From: Muribaculaceae bacterium Isolate-013 (NCI)
Lineage (GTDB): Bacteria; Bacteroidota; Bacteroidia; Bacteroidales; Muribaculaceae
Length of the DNA stretch: 44,861 bases
Direction: 5' to 3'
Assembly (NCBI GenBank): GCA_004102785.1
Contig: SCEJ01000022.1
Location: 1-44,861, forward strand
Each line of letters begins with the position of its first letter. Positions within the stretch are counted from its first letter, which is position 1. A program made the translations under genes and the position numbers. The notes under the pieces were generated by a model. It did not search any database. It was not told the DNA's origin and worked only from the letters and a program-made list of their open reading frames with translations. Below are positions 23,807-32,626 of this stretch, piece after piece.

Positions 23807-23957
23807 TGAGGGTGTATCAAATTTGCCAGACTCCACCAAACAGTAGGAACGCTCCGTGGAGCACCCGAGCAACCGACTGAAAATCAATCAATTCCCCAGA
23901 CACTCCACGGAGCATCCCTACTGCAAGAGTGTTTTCAACATTTTGAGACACCCCTCA
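23807..23957. repeat. Composite inverted repeat, GGTGTAT hairpin family
   Basis: Outer arms TGAGGGTGT (23807-23815) and ACACCCCTCA (23948-23957) enclose a longer inverted repeat. Its arms are 21 bp (23841-23861 and 23903-23923) and match at 19 positions. The outer part shares GGTGTATCAAATTTGCC with other hairpins in the window. It lies between the convergent pseudogene and nadE, so it can act as a bidirectional terminator. Confidence 0.6.
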
Positions 23958-23972
23958 ATTTTTCCGCACAAA

Positions 23973-25970
23973 TCAGAGTTTTTCAACTGCTGCCAGCCAC
24001 AGAGCCGAGGATGCATCGGAGGGCATACGCCAGTCGCCGCGGGGCGACAGGCACACGGAACCGACCTTGGGGCCGTCGGGCATACATGAGCGCTTGAACT
24101 GCTGGGCGAAGAACCGGCGGTAGAAAGTCTTCAGCCAGTGCTTTATCACCGACTCATCATAAACCGAGCGGAATGCCTCGCAGGCAAGGTAGTACACCCG
24201 GTCGGGAGCAAACCCGTAGCGGAGCATGTAGTACAGGAAAAAGTCGTGCAGCTCGTAGGGACCCACGAGGTCCTCGGTTTTCTGCGCTATATCTCCGTTG
24301 GAGTCAGCCGGAAGAAGCTCCGGCGAAATCGGTGTGTCAATGATATCGATAAGAGCCTCGGCCACATCGCCGTTCTCGGCGCGGAAAGCGAACCACCGCA
24401 CAAGATACTTCACCAGCGTCTTCGGAATCGAGGCATTGACGCCGTACATCGACATGTGGTCGCCGTTGTACGTAGCCCATCCGAGGGCAAGCTCCGAAAG
24501 GTCGCCGGTGCCGATTACCATCCCTCCGGTCTGGTTGGCCACATCCATCAGAATCTGCGTGCGCTCACGCGCCTGCGAGTTCTCGTAGGTCACATCATGC
24601 ACCTCCGGGTCGTGCCCTATGTCGGCGAAATGCCGCTCCACCGCCGGTCCGATAGGGATTTCGCGTGAAGTCACCCCCAGTCCGGTCATCAGCTTAAGCG
24701 CATTGCCGCGGGTACGCCCCGTGGTGCCGAAGCCGGGCATGGTAACCGCCACGATACCCTTGCGGTCAAGCCCCAGGCGGTCGAAGGCCTTGCATGTGAC
24801 AAGGAGCGCCAGCGTGGAGTCAAGGCCGCCTGAGATTCCGATCACCGCGCTGCGGCAGTGCGTGGCGTCAAGCCTGCGGGCCAGGCCGGCCACCTGTATG
24901 TTGATGATTTCGTCGGCCCGGCGGTCAATCTCGGCATCATCGGCCGGCACAAACGGATGCGGGTCAATCCTGCGTATCAGGTCGGGTCCCTTGCGCGTGT
25001 TGAGGCTGCGCTTCTTTATCTCCTCAAGCTTCTCATGAAACTCGGCGCGCGACTCCATCTCCATAAGGTCCTCGATATTCAGCATAGTGGCCGACACCAC
25101 CTCATAGGGCTCCACATTCTCGCGGAGGGCACAGTCGGCGAAGGTGCCCGTCTGGAGCCTGTCGCGAGCCAGCGCCTCGATGTCAATATCGTGAATCACA
25201 TACTGCGGTCCATTCTGCCAGCGCTTGTTGCGGGCGAGCACCCGGCCGTTCTCGGCTATGATGGCCTTGCCGTCGAACACCAGGTCGGTCGACGATTCTC
25301 CGAATCCTGCCGAAGCATATACATAGCCGCATATGCAGCGTGCCGACTGCTGGCGCACCAGGTCGGTGATATATTCGCGCTTGCCGATAAGATCGGGCGA
25401 GGCCGAGAGGTTGCACACCACCATCGCCCCCGACATCGCGGCATGGCACGACGGTGGCACCGGCACCCACAGGTCCTCGCAGATCTCGAAGCCGACCATC
25501 ACGCCGTTGATGTTGAACAGCCGCGTGGCCTGGCGCGAGAATATGGTCTTGTTCTCATCGCCTCCGGCCGACGCCGGGATAAACATGCGGCGCTCGTAGA
25601 ACTCATTATAATTAGGTATATATGTCTTGGCCACCTCGCACTTCTCTTCGCCGCGGTGTATGGCCACGGCGCAGTTGTAGAGCCGGCAGCCGGCAAAGCG
25701 GGGCACTCCCGCCACCAGGCATACATCAAGCCCGCGGGTAGCCTCGCAAAGATATTTCATAGCCTCGCGGCAGCCGTCGAGCAGCGTGGCGTTGTGGAAA
25801 AGGTCGCCGCAGGTGTAGCCGGTCAGCGACAGCTCCGGAAACACGGCAAGCTCCGCCCCAAGGGCATCGACCTCGCGGGCAAGCTCCGCAATGGCGCGCG
25901 CGTTGGCCATAGGGTCGGCCACAGTTACGCGCGGCACGCAGGCCGCCACTCTAAAAAATCCGTTTTTCAT
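23973..25970 (-). CDS. nadE: Glutamine-dependent NAD+ synthetase
   Basis: The 665-residue enzyme makes NAD+ from deamido-NAD+, ATP and glutamine in the last step of NAD synthesis. The N-terminal nitrilase-like glutaminase domain shows the Glu in FPELSLTGYTCGDLF, the Lys in VAKTYIPNYNEFYE and the Cys in VGFEICEDLWVP. The C-terminal synthetase domain begins near residue 345 with the PP-loop IGISGGLDSTLALLV and continues with TGDLSELALGWATYNGDHMS. Both halves are complete, matching the usual long bacterial form that does not need free ammonia. It is a single gene, convergent with the pseudogene. Confidence 0.96.
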   Translation of the reverse strand: MKNGFFRVAACVPRVTVADPMANARAIAELAREVDALGAELAVFPELSLTGYTCGDLFHNATLLDGCREAMKYLCEATRGLDVCLVAGVPRFAGCRLYNCAVAIHRGEEKCEVAKTYIPNYNEFYERRMFIPASAGGDENKTIFSRQATRLFNINGVMVGFEICEDLWVPVPPSCHAAMSGAMVVCNLSASPDLIGKREYITDLVRQQSARCICGYVYASAGFGESSTDLVFDGKAIIAENGRVLARNKRWQNGPQYVIHDIDIEALARDRLQTGTFADCALRENVEPYEVVSATMLNIEDLMEMESRAEFHEKLEEIKKRSLNTRKGPDLIRRIDPHPFVPADDAEIDRRADEIINIQVAGLARRLDATHCRSAVIGISGGLDSTLALLVTCKAFDRLGLDRKGIVAVTMPGFGTTGRTRGNALKLMTGLGVTSREIPIGPAVERHFADIGHDPEVHDVTYENSQARERTQILMDVANQTGGMVIGTGDLSELALGWATYNGDHMSMYGVNASIPKTLVKYLVRWFAFRAENGDVAEALIDIIDTPISPELLPADSNGDIAQKTEDLVGPYELHDFFLYYMLRYGFAPDRVYYLACEAFRSVYDESVIKHWLKTFYRRFFAQQFKRSCMPDGPKVGSVCLSPRGDWRMPSDASSALWLAAVEKL

Positions 25971-26031
25971 CGTCGGTTGTGTATCGTTTGAATATGCGAA
26001 AGTACAAATTTTTCAATTAACACCCAAAAAA

Positions 26032-26063
26032 TTTGCCTATTACGGAAAAAATGAGTTACTTTG
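26032..26063 (+). promoter_or_regulatory. Promoter of the rpmB-rpmG-DUF4295 cluster
   Basis: TTTG (26032-26035), 20 nt, then TTACTTTG (26056-26063) closely matches the -33/-7 consensus. The leader to the rpmB ATG is about 160 nt and contains GC-rich self-complementary runs (26085-26140) that could host ribosomal-protein feedback, although no known motif is recognised. Confidence 0.65.
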
Positions 26064-26228
26064 CACTCTGTTTTGAGGCTCCTGCGTTGAAAGCCTCCGG
26101 CCGTGATGCAGCCGGGGCGATATGAGAATCCGGATGGCGGCCTCCAAAACGCTACAAGGCAGGTAGTTGCGCCAGCGCTCCCCGCCCTTTCACTCTGAAT
26201 TCCAAAAAAGAAAATCAACCGAACAGCC

Positions 26229-26486
26229 ATGTCAAAGATTTGTCAGATTACAGGCAAAAAAGCGATTACCGGTAATAACGTATCGCACTCGAAGCGCCAC
26301 ACAAAGCGCCGCTTCAATGTGAACCTTTTCAAGCGTAAATTCTACTGGGTAGAGCAGGATACCTGGGTAATGCTCAACGTATCTGCCGCCGGCCTCCGCA
26401 CCATCAACAAGATGGGTCTCGATGCCGCTATCAAACAGGCCGCCGAAAAAGGCTTTATCACCGAAATCAAAACTTTAGACTTCTAA
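26229..26486 (+). CDS. rpmB: 50S ribosomal protein L28
   Basis: The 85-residue protein begins [20 protein letters not shown], the L28 signature, followed by the basic [19 protein letters not shown] region. It is a late-assembly large-subunit protein. First of three small ribosome-associated genes separated by 15 and 34 nt, a standard Bacteroidota cluster. Confidence 0.97.
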   Translation: MSKICQITGKKAITGNNVSHSKRHTKRRFNVNLFKRKFYWVEQDTWVMLNVSAAGLRTINKMGLDAAIKQAAEKGFITEIKTLDF

Positions 26487-26501
26487 AAGACACCTTACAC
26501 A

Positions 26502-26690
26502 ATGGCAAAGAAAGCAAAAGGCAACCGAGTACAGGTGATCCTCGAATGCACCGAACACAAAGAAAGCGGCATGCCCGGCACCTCCCGCTATATCACCACC
26601 AAGAACCGTAAAAACACCACCGAGCGTCTGGAGCTGAAGAAATACAACCCCATCCTCAAGCGTGTGACCGTTCACAAAGAGATCAAATAA
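26502..26690 (+). CDS. rpmG: 50S ribosomal protein L33
   Basis: The 62-residue protein begins [20 protein letters not shown] and includes [20 protein letters not shown], typical of L33. It has none of the zinc-binding CxxC pairs of the C+ form: only one Cys is present. It lies 15 nt after rpmB and 34 nt before the DUF4295 gene. Confidence 0.96.
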   Translation: MAKKAKGNRVQVILECTEHKESGMPGTSRYITTKNRKNTTERLELKKYNPILKRVTVHKEIK

Positions 26691-26724
26691 GATTCCCTTC
26701 ATCACCCCTTAACCTACTCACGAT

Positions 26725-26874
26725 ATGGCAAAGAAAACCGTCGCATCACTTCAGAAAGGCGAAGGCCGTACCTACTCCAAAGTAATCAAGATGGTGAAGT
26801 CGCCCAAAACCGGCGCCTACACTTTCCAGGAGCAGATGGTGCCCAACGAAGCCGTTAAAGACCTCCTGAAGTAA
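26725..26874 (+). CDS. DUF4295 small protein
   Basis: A 49-residue basic protein, MAKKTVASLQKGEGRTYSKV onwards, ending KDLLK. This family is encoded directly after L28 and L33 in Bacteroidota and is likely ribosome-associated. The start is 34 nt after rpmG. In many Bacteroidota ftsY follows, but here a terminator and an SSB-like gene come next. Confidence 0.88.
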   Translation: MAKKTVASLQKGEGRTYSKVIKMVKSPKTGAYTFQEQMVPNEAVKDLLK

Positions 26875-26930
26875 TAATGCGTTAAAGCATATCCCTTCCA
26901 CCGCCCCCGTTCAACGGGTTCCGCAGGAAG

Positions 26931-26977
26931 GCAAGACGAGGCTGACCCGCCGCCATGGCGATGTCAGCCTCGCTTGC
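26931..26977 (+). terminator. Hairpin after the L28-L33-DUF4295 cluster
   Basis: GCAAGACGAGGCTGAC (26931-26946) pairs with GTCAGCCTCGCTTGC (26963-26977) with one bulged A. Only a weak T run follows. Confidence 0.7.
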
Positions 26978-27033
26978 ATTAATCAGAATCATGATGTTTT
27001 TCATGCGTAAACGCAGTGAAAACGGGGCCCGGA

Positions 27034-27065
27034 TTTGTATTTTGATGAATAAAAACGTAATTTTG
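27034..27065 (+). promoter_or_regulatory. Consensus promoter giving a near-leaderless ssb transcript
   Basis: TTTG (27034-27037), 20 nt, then TAATTTTG (27058-27065). The ssb ATG is at 27070, only 5 nt after the -7 box, so transcription should start at or next to the start codon. Confidence 0.8.
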
Positions 27066-27069
27066 CGGC

Positions 27070-27423
27070 ATGTCGGTAAACAAAGTAATATTAGTAGGCA
27101 ATGTGGGACGCGACCCAGAAATCAACTACGTTGACAAGCGCCCCTACGCCTCCTTTTCTCTCGCCACCTCCGAAAGGCTCCCTTCGGGGCAGGAAATAAC
27201 CGAGTGGCACAACATTATTATGTGGGACGACGCTGCCCTCACTGCCGAGCGCTACATCACCAAAGGCACCAAGCTATACATCGAGGGGAAGCTGCGCACA
27301 CGCACATGGCAGGATTTCAACGCCATAAAGCGAAAGGTGACGGAAATCTACGTCGACACCTTCGACATCCTCGCCCGCCCTACGGCAAGGCCGGCCGCAG
27401 TGCCTCCAGGCCAAAACCTCTGA
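27070..27423 (+). CDS. ssb: Single-stranded DNA-binding protein (short, tail-less)
   Basis: The 117-residue protein begins MSVNKVILVGNVGRDPEINY and continues with the OB-fold blocks SLATSERL, TEWHNIIMW, YITKGTKLYIEGKLRTRTW and VTEIYVDTFDIL. It binds single-stranded DNA. It ends RPAAVPPGQNL and lacks the acidic DDDIPF-type tip that recruits partner proteins in housekeeping SSB, so it may be an accessory SSB; the main copy is then elsewhere. It starts almost at the predicted transcription start and is followed 26 nt later by the OPT transporter gene. Confidence 0.9.
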   Translation: MSVNKVILVGNVGRDPEINYVDKRPYASFSLATSERLPSGQEITEWHNIIMWDDAALTAERYITKGTKLYIEGKLRTRTWQDFNAIKRKVTEIYVDTFDILARPTARPAAVPPGQNL

Positions 27424-27449
27424 ACAACAATCACATCACATAATCAACT

Positions 27450-29492
27450 ATGGCAAAAAGTAACAAAGCTATCGCCGACCCGGCGCTTTCCCAGCAGACG
27501 CCGGCAACAGGGGCGCAGACAGGCCTGCCGTTTGCAGACGCCGACCCCGTGCAGTTGCCCGAAAACGCTTTCCGCGAACTCGGCGCCGACGAGCACTACC
27601 GCCCGATGATGCACCCGGCGCGCGATTACCGCGAGGTAACCCCCTACTCTGTGACAATGGGCCTGATTCTCTGCGTGATTTTCTCCGCAGCGGCTGCCTA
27701 TCTCGGACTTAAAGTCGGCCAGGTGTTCGAGGCCGCCATCCCGATCGCCATCATCGCCGTGGGCGTGTCAGGCGCCCTGGGCCGCAAGAACGCATTGGGC
27801 GAGAATGTCATCATCCAGTCAATCGGCGCATGTTCCGGTGTGATTGTGGCAGGAGCCATATTCACCCTTCCGGCGCTCTACATTCTCCAGGCCACCTATC
27901 CCGAGATTTCGGTTAGCTTCCTCCAGATTTTCCTCAGCTCCCTGCTGGGTGGTGTGCTCGGCATTCTGTTCTTCATCCCCTTCCGCAAATACTTCGTGAA
28001 GGATATGCACGGCAAATACCCCTTCCCCGAAGCCACCGCCACAACCCAGGTGCTCGCATCCGGACAGACCGCCGGCAAGGAAGGCGGCTCCCAGGCCAAA
28101 GTGCTGGTGATAGCATCGCTCATCGGCGGCCTCTACGACTACATCGTGGAGACTTTCAGCCTGTGGGCCGGCACTCTGCAGACCACCGTGTTCCACTGGG
28201 GCCAGGTAATCGAGGAGAAAACCAAACTGGTGATGAGCTGCAACACCTCCGCAGCCGTGCTCGGCCTGGGCTACATCATAGGCCTGCGCTACGCTTTCAT
28301 CATCACCGCCGGCTCGCTGTTCGTTTGGTGGGTGATAATCCCCCTGATGGGCACCTACGGCAACACTGACATCCAGGCAATGAGCTCGCAGGAGATTTTC
28401 AGCAACTACGCCCGCATGATAGGCATCGGCGGCATCGCCATGGCCGGTGTGCTCGGCATCATCAAGTCGTGGCCCATCATCCGCCAGGCCGTAGGGCTGG
28501 CAGGCCGCGAGTTCAAAGGATCGGCCTCCGGCGAGCGCCCCGTGCGCTGGCAATGGGACATCTCGATGAAGCACATCGTGTTCTTCATCTCCATCTCACT
28601 GGTGGCAGTGCTCCTCTTCTTCTGGTTCGGCGTAATCCATGTGTGGTGGCAGGCCCTGGTAGCATGGGTGGTAGTGGCCATAATAGCATTCCTCTTCACC
28701 ACAGTGGCGGCCAATGCCATCGCCATCGTAGGCTCCAACCCCGTTTCGGGCATGACCCTCATGACCCTCATAATCGCATCGGCCATCTTCGTGGCCATCG
28801 GTCTGAAAGGGTCCTCCGGCATCGTTGCCTCGATGGTAATCGGCGGCGTTGTCTGCACCGCGCTCTCCATGGCCGGCGGATTCGTAACCGACCTCAAGGT
28901 AGGCTACTGGCTCGGCTCCACACCCCGTAAACAGGAAACATGGAAATTCCTCGGCACCCTGGTGTCGGCAGCCACCGTGGGCGGCGTGATTCTCGTGCTC
29001 AACAAGGTCTACGGTTTCGCCGGCGAGAACGCCCTCGTTGCACCCCAGGCCAACGCCATGGCCAAAGTGATAGAGCCGCTGATGATGGGAGGCGACACCC
29101 CCTGGATTCTCTACCTCACCGGCGTGGTGCTCGCGCTGCTGCTCAACTGGCTCGGTGTGCCCGCCCTCGCTTTCTGTCTGGGCATGTTCATCCCCCTGGG
29201 CCTCAACGTGCCCCTGCTCGTAGGCGGTGCCGTGGCCTGGTTCGTGGCCAACTCATCAAAGGATAAGGAGGTAAATGACGCCCGTCGCGACCGCGGCACA
29301 CTCATCTCCTCCGGTCTCATCGCCGGCGGCGCACTCTTCGGCGTGTTCGCCGCCCTCACACGCTTCCTCGGCTTCGAGTTCGTCAACCCCACCGCCCCCG
29401 AAACCCTCCAGATTCTCGGCGTGGTAGCCTATGCCGCCATCATCTTCTACCTTTGGCGCGCCTCGCTATCAGCCGGCAGAATCAAAAAATAA
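27450..29492 (+). CDS. OPT family oligopeptide transporter
   Basis: The 680-residue integral inner-membrane protein shows many hydrophobic segments (about 14-16 by eye). Its typical OPT blocks include SVTMGLILCVIFSAAAAYLG near the N-terminus, YPFPEATATTQVLASGQTAG near residue 190, and NWLGVPALAFCLGMFIPLGL near the C-terminus. Prokaryotic OPT proteins import oligopeptides or metal complexes by secondary transport. The substrate cannot be told from sequence. It follows ssb by 26 nt and could be on the same transcript. Confidence 0.93.
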   Translation: MAKSNKAIADPALSQQTPATGAQTGLPFADADPVQLPENAFRELGADEHYRPMMHPARDYREVTPYSVTMGLILCVIFSAAAAYLGLKVGQVFEAAIPIAIIAVGVSGALGRKNALGENVIIQSIGACSGVIVAGAIFTLPALYILQATYPEISVSFLQIFLSSLLGGVLGILFFIPFRKYFVKDMHGKYPFPEATATTQVLASGQTAGKEGGSQAKVLVIASLIGGLYDYIVETFSLWAGTLQTTVFHWGQVIEEKTKLVMSCNTSAAVLGLGYIIGLRYAFIITAGSLFVWWVIIPLMGTYGNTDIQAMSSQEIFSNYARMIGIGGIAMAGVLGIIKSWPIIRQAVGLAGREFKGSASGERPVRWQWDISMKHIVFFISISLVAVLLFFWFGVIHVWWQALVAWVVVAIIAFLFTTVAANAIAIVGSNPVSGMTLMTLIIASAIFVAIGLKGSSGIVASMVIGGVVCTALSMAGGFVTDLKVGYWLGSTPRKQETWKFLGTLVSAATVGGVILVLNKVYGFAGENALVAPQANAMAKVIEPLMMGGDTPWILYLTGVVLALLLNWLGVPALAFCLGMFIPLGLNVPLLVGGAVAWFVANSSKDKEVNDARRDRGTLISSGLIAGGALFGVFAALTRFLGFEFVNPTAPETLQILGVVAYAAIIFYLWRASLSAGRIKK

Positions 29493-29507
29493 TATTATTC
29501 CCACATC

Positions 29508-29584
29508 GTAGGGTCGCGACAGGTCGCGACTGCAGAACATCGCGTATTTTAGCTGTTTGCGGTCGTGACAGGTCACGACCCTAC
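29508..29584. repeat. REP-like composite palindrome
   Basis: Left arm 29508-29530 (starts GTAGGGTCGCGACAGGTCGC) and right arm 29562-29584 (ends GGTCACGACCCTAC) are imperfect inverted copies, and each arm is itself palindromic (GTCGCGAC-type, GTCGTGACAGGTCACGAC). GTAGGGTCGNGAC units of this type recall dispersed intergenic repeats in Bacteroidales (recalled, not searched). It sits between the OPT and MATE genes. Confidence 0.65.
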
Positions 29585-29590
29585 AGTGTA

Positions 29591-30883
29591 ATGTTATCCG
29601 CTGTGAACAGAAAGATTCTTGCCCTGGCCATACCCTCGATTGTGGCCAACATCACCACCCCGCTGCTGGGGCTGGTCGATACCGCCGTGACCGGACACAT
29701 GGGGAGCGCGATATATATAGCGGCTATCGCCGTGGGAGGCGTGATGTTCAACATGCTCTACTGGCTTTTCGGATTTCTGCGCGGAGGCACCTCCGGACTC
29801 TCAGCACAGGCCTACGGAGCCGGCAACAGCAAAGAAACCACCCTGGTGCTCTACCGCTCGCTCATCGTGGCTGTGGCCGTAGGCGCCTCCATGATTCTGC
29901 TGCAACGCCCCGTGGAGAACCTGCTCATATGGTTTCTCGAACCCGACGCGGCCACGGCCCCGCTCGCACGGCAATATTTCCGAATACTGATATGGGGCGC
30001 ACCGGCAATGCTCTCCACCTATGCCCTTTCAGGATGGTTCCTCGGGATGCAAAACTCACGGATGATAATGTGGACCTCCCTAATTATCAACGTTGTAAAC
30101 ATCGCCGCCTCGATATCGCTGGTCTATGGCCTGCACTGGCGCATCGAAGGGGTGGCCGCCGGCACCCTCACGGCACAATGGACCGGCCTCGCGGCAGCAC
30201 TCCTCTTCCTGCGGCGCTACACTCCGGCCAAAGTATCGCTCCGCGACATACTTCGCCCCGTCGAGCTGCGACGCTTCTTCTTCGTGAACATCTTCGTGAT
30301 GCTGCGCACCGCCTGCATGATCGCCGTAACCCTATGGTTCACCCGTGCCGGAGCATCGCAGGGCGCTGTAATACTGGCCGTAAACACCCTGCTGATGCAG
30401 CTTTTCCTGCTCTTCTCCTACATGATGGACGGCTTCGCTTTCGCTGCCGAAGCCCTCACCGGGCGATATGTCGGCGCACACGACAGCCACAGCCTGCGGC
30501 TATGCATCTCCCGCACATTCCGCTGGGGCATGCTGCTGGCCACCCTCTTCACCGCCATCTACTTCCTCTCCGGCGAAGCCTTCCTTCACCTGCTCAGCTC
30601 CGACTCCGGCGTTATCGCCGCCTCGTCCGACTACTGGCTCTGGGCCATAACCATCCCCTTTGCCGGCTATGCCGGATTCGTGTGGGACGGCGTCTACATC
30701 GGAGCCACCCTCACCCGCGGCCTACTGGTGACGATGCTCTGCGCCATGGCCGTGTTCTTCACCGTCGACCTCTCCCTCTTCCCCCTCCTCGGCAACCACG
30801 CCCTCTGGCTGGCATTCATCCTCTACCTCCTCACCCGCGGCATCGCCCAGACCATCTTCTACCGCACCCACCGCCCCCTCTGA
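29591..30883 (+). CDS. MATE family efflux transporter (DinF-like)
   Basis: The 430-residue product has 12 predicted transmembrane segments in two similar halves. The N-terminus carries LALAIPSIVANITTPLLGLV, then DTAVTGHMG and FGFLRGGTSGLSAQAYGAG, strongly typical of DinF-type MATE proteins, which export cationic compounds with H+ or Na+. The frame is open upstream to 29453, overlapping the OPT gene and the REP-like repeat. The ATG at 29591 is chosen because homology begins there. It is convergent with the envelope cassette downstream. Confidence 0.93.
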   Translation: MLSAVNRKILALAIPSIVANITTPLLGLVDTAVTGHMGSAIYIAAIAVGGVMFNMLYWLFGFLRGGTSGLSAQAYGAGNSKETTLVLYRSLIVAVAVGASMILLQRPVENLLIWFLEPDAATAPLARQYFRILIWGAPAMLSTYALSGWFLGMQNSRMIMWTSLIINVVNIAASISLVYGLHWRIEGVAAGTLTAQWTGLAAALLFLRRYTPAKVSLRDILRPVELRRFFFVNIFVMLRTACMIAVTLWFTRAGASQGAVILAVNTLLMQLFLLFSYMMDGFAFAAEALTGRYVGAHDSHSLRLCISRTFRWGMLLATLFTAIYFLSGEAFLHLLSSDSGVIAASSDYWLWAITIPFAGYAGFVWDGVYIGATLTRGLLVTMLCAMAVFFTVDLSLFPLLGNHALWLAFILYLLTRGIAQTIFYRTHRPL

Positions 30884-30911
30884 CCCTCTCCCCCCCCGCA
30901 GCAAACCGGCA

Positions 30912-30952
30912 GGTGTATTGGAATCGCCCAAAACCGGCAATTCCAATACACC
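30912..30952. terminator. Bidirectional hairpin between convergent genes, GGTGTAT family
   Basis: GGTGTATTGGAAT (30912-30924) pairs perfectly with ATTCCAATACACC (30940-30952). The right arm read on the minus strand gives GGGTGTATTGGAATTGCCGG, related to the hairpins at 6747, 23807 and 41349. Confidence 0.65.
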
Positions 30953-30989
30953 CGCACGGCAATATACGAATTTTACAGAAATCTGTTTG

Positions 30990-32123
30990 TCAGTATGATA
31001 TTGTAGCAGTCTCCCACTTCGACTGTTCGATAGTCACGCCATCCTTGGCCGCACGCCGGCGGATGCTCCGCATCTGCCGCTGAGCCTCACGGAAAGACTT
31101 CTTCATCGACCCATACTTGCCGGCGCTCATGCCCCGGCCGGCAGAGCCGCTCTTGTCGCCACTTTCTGACGTATAAGAGCTCCCGATATTCGTGATTGAA
31201 TTATAATGCTTCTCGGCACGGCTTTCCCATTTTTCATAATCGGCGCGATAGTTCTTCGACGAAGAAGATGCCCCTCCCTCATCCGGATTATAACCTCCTT
31301 CGGAGCCTATAACAGCCACATCACTACGGCCGGATCTGATATCGCTTATCTGCGATGCCACGCCTGCCGACACCTGAAGCAATTCGCCTAAATGATTCAA
31401 TGCATTGGCGATACTTTCTCTGGTCTTGCGGCTACGGTCGCTGTCAATCGCCGCATAATATGCCGACGAGCTCATCACCACCACATCGCCCCCCTTGGCT
31501 TTCTCGGTCTGCCATTCGCCGTCAGAAGATATGTAAAGACCTATGCCAGTGCGGCTGCCATTGTTGAAATCGCTTATAAGCACATCTCCGCTATTGAATA
31601 CAATCACGCCCTTGCCATGTGGAATTTCCTGCGAGACCTGACCGATATAGCACCAGTCCTCTCCGGAGAGATATCCGAAGTATCCGACGAAGTCGCTATC
31701 GTTGACGTCAGTGAGAGGCTGAGAAGGGATATTGTCGGAAAACGCTCCCTCATAAACCACCTCAGATTCCTCGCTGAGACATATCCCTTTGGTTTTCGTC
31801 CCATTCCTGAACCGGCCAATATATACAGCAGCTCCGGGACAGCCGTCAATCTGATTCACTCCGTCGCAAACATATACACCCTTGCCGTGTGGCATCCCGT
31901 CGGAAACATCGCCATAATATATATCACCGTTCTTATAGCGTATCAGCCCCATGCCGTCAAAGCGTCCTTTCAGCTTCTGCCCTTTGATTATTCCATGTTT
32001 GACTTTATGGGTTACACCGGAAAACACCGGTACAAACAAATCTGTAATGCCGTCAGCCCGGCATACAAGGGCTGACAGCATTACAGCTAATGTGACAAGG
32101 ATATTCCTCCTATTCATTTTCAT
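30990..32123 (-). CDS. Exported MORN-repeat protein
   Basis: The 377-residue product has a cleavable signal peptide (about residues 1-23, ending VCRADG). MORN-type repeats follow: GRFDGMGLIRYKNGDIYYGD, GMPHGKGVYV, VYIGRFRNGTKTKGI, EIPHGKGVIVFNSGDVLI and GSRTGIGLYISSDGEW (about residues 50-215). After these comes a Ser/Gly-rich and basic helical C-terminus (SMKKSFREAQRQMRSIRRRA). MORN repeats form elongated beta-sheets that bind proteins or lipids. The start overlaps the preceding gene's end by 14 nt, so the two are translationally coupled. Last gene of a three-gene minus-strand envelope cassette. Function unknown. Confidence 0.85.
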   Translation of the reverse strand: MKMNRRNILVTLAVMLSALVCRADGITDLFVPVFSGVTHKVKHGIIKGQKLKGRFDGMGLIRYKNGDIYYGDVSDGMPHGKGVYVCDGVNQIDGCPGAAVYIGRFRNGTKTKGICLSEESEVVYEGAFSDNIPSQPLTDVNDSDFVGYFGYLSGEDWCYIGQVSQEIPHGKGVIVFNSGDVLISDFNNGSRTGIGLYISSDGEWQTEKAKGGDVVVMSSSAYYAAIDSDRSRKTRESIANALNHLGELLQVSAGVASQISDIRSGRSDVAVIGSEGGYNPDEGGASSSSKNYRADYEKWESRAEKHYNSITNIGSSYTSESGDKSGSAGRGMSAGKYGSMKKSFREAQRQMRSIRRRAAKDGVTIEQSKWETATISY

Positions 32124-32604
32124 TACAATACTCTACTTTTGGAAGCCGGAAGGCCTTTTTGTCAGCAAGTTTCTTCGCGCCTTTCTTTTCATCAAGGAAT
32201 TTGAGCTGGCAGTCGTTCCAGCCTTTGCGTGCCAGATCGACATATATAGTCTCGCCGTCCACCAAATCAAGCTGGGTCTCCGCCTGAAATGTAGACTTTT
32301 CAAGGTTAAGAAAGTTGGTATATACCAATGACACTGCCAGCAAGACCTTCCCTTCCTGACCAAACTCTATTTCCACCCATCCTTTTTTGCTTTGTGTGCT
32401 CGGAATCTTGAAAGTGTGGAAATTGGTTGTTTTGCCAACCGGAGTATTGAGATCGCATACCTCTTCTCCGTCGATGAGCAACGTAACATCCATATTTCCG
32501 AGCGCAGGCACAAAGAGATATACGGTTGTCCCGGCACACAACGACAGAGCCGCGGTCAAAAGCACCGCTATAACCACTGTGAGTCTTTTACTTATTTTTT
32601 TCAT
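32110..32604 (-). CDS. Exported protein of unknown function
   Basis: The 164-residue product has an N-terminal signal or anchor (MKKISKRLTVVIAVLLTAAL, then SLCAG), so it is periplasmic, membrane-anchored or a lipoprotein (the LCAG context is a possible lipobox). The mature part looks beta-rich, with VTLLIDGEEVCDLNTPVGK and FHTFKIPSTQSKKGWVEIEF, reminiscent of a small beta-sandwich; no family is recognised. It overlaps the MORN gene by 14 nt and lies 22 nt after the beta-barrel gene, which ties the three together. Confidence 0.75.
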   Translation of the reverse strand: MKKISKRLTVVIAVLLTAALSLCAGTTVYLFVPALGNMDVTLLIDGEEVCDLNTPVGKTTNFHTFKIPSTQSKKGWVEIEFGQEGKVLLAVSLVYTNFLNLEKSTFQAETQLDLVDGETIYVDLARKGWNDCQLKFLDEKKGAKKLADKKAFRLPKVEYCNENE

Positions 32605-32626
32605 TACTCAGTTTTTTATGGGTTAG

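Noticed and set aside
24858-25991. 377-codon plus-strand frame opposite nadE
   Set aside because: Antisense shadow of a GC-rich, fully conserved nadE gene; no domain, no ribosome site.
29453-29590. N-terminal extension of the MATE transporter
   Set aside because: It overlaps the OPT gene end and the REP-like palindrome and adds a non-conserved Arg-rich segment.
29929-31083. 384-codon frame inside the MATE gene
   Set aside because: Arg/His/Pro-rich out-of-frame reading of the MATE coding sequence that continues past its terminator hairpin.
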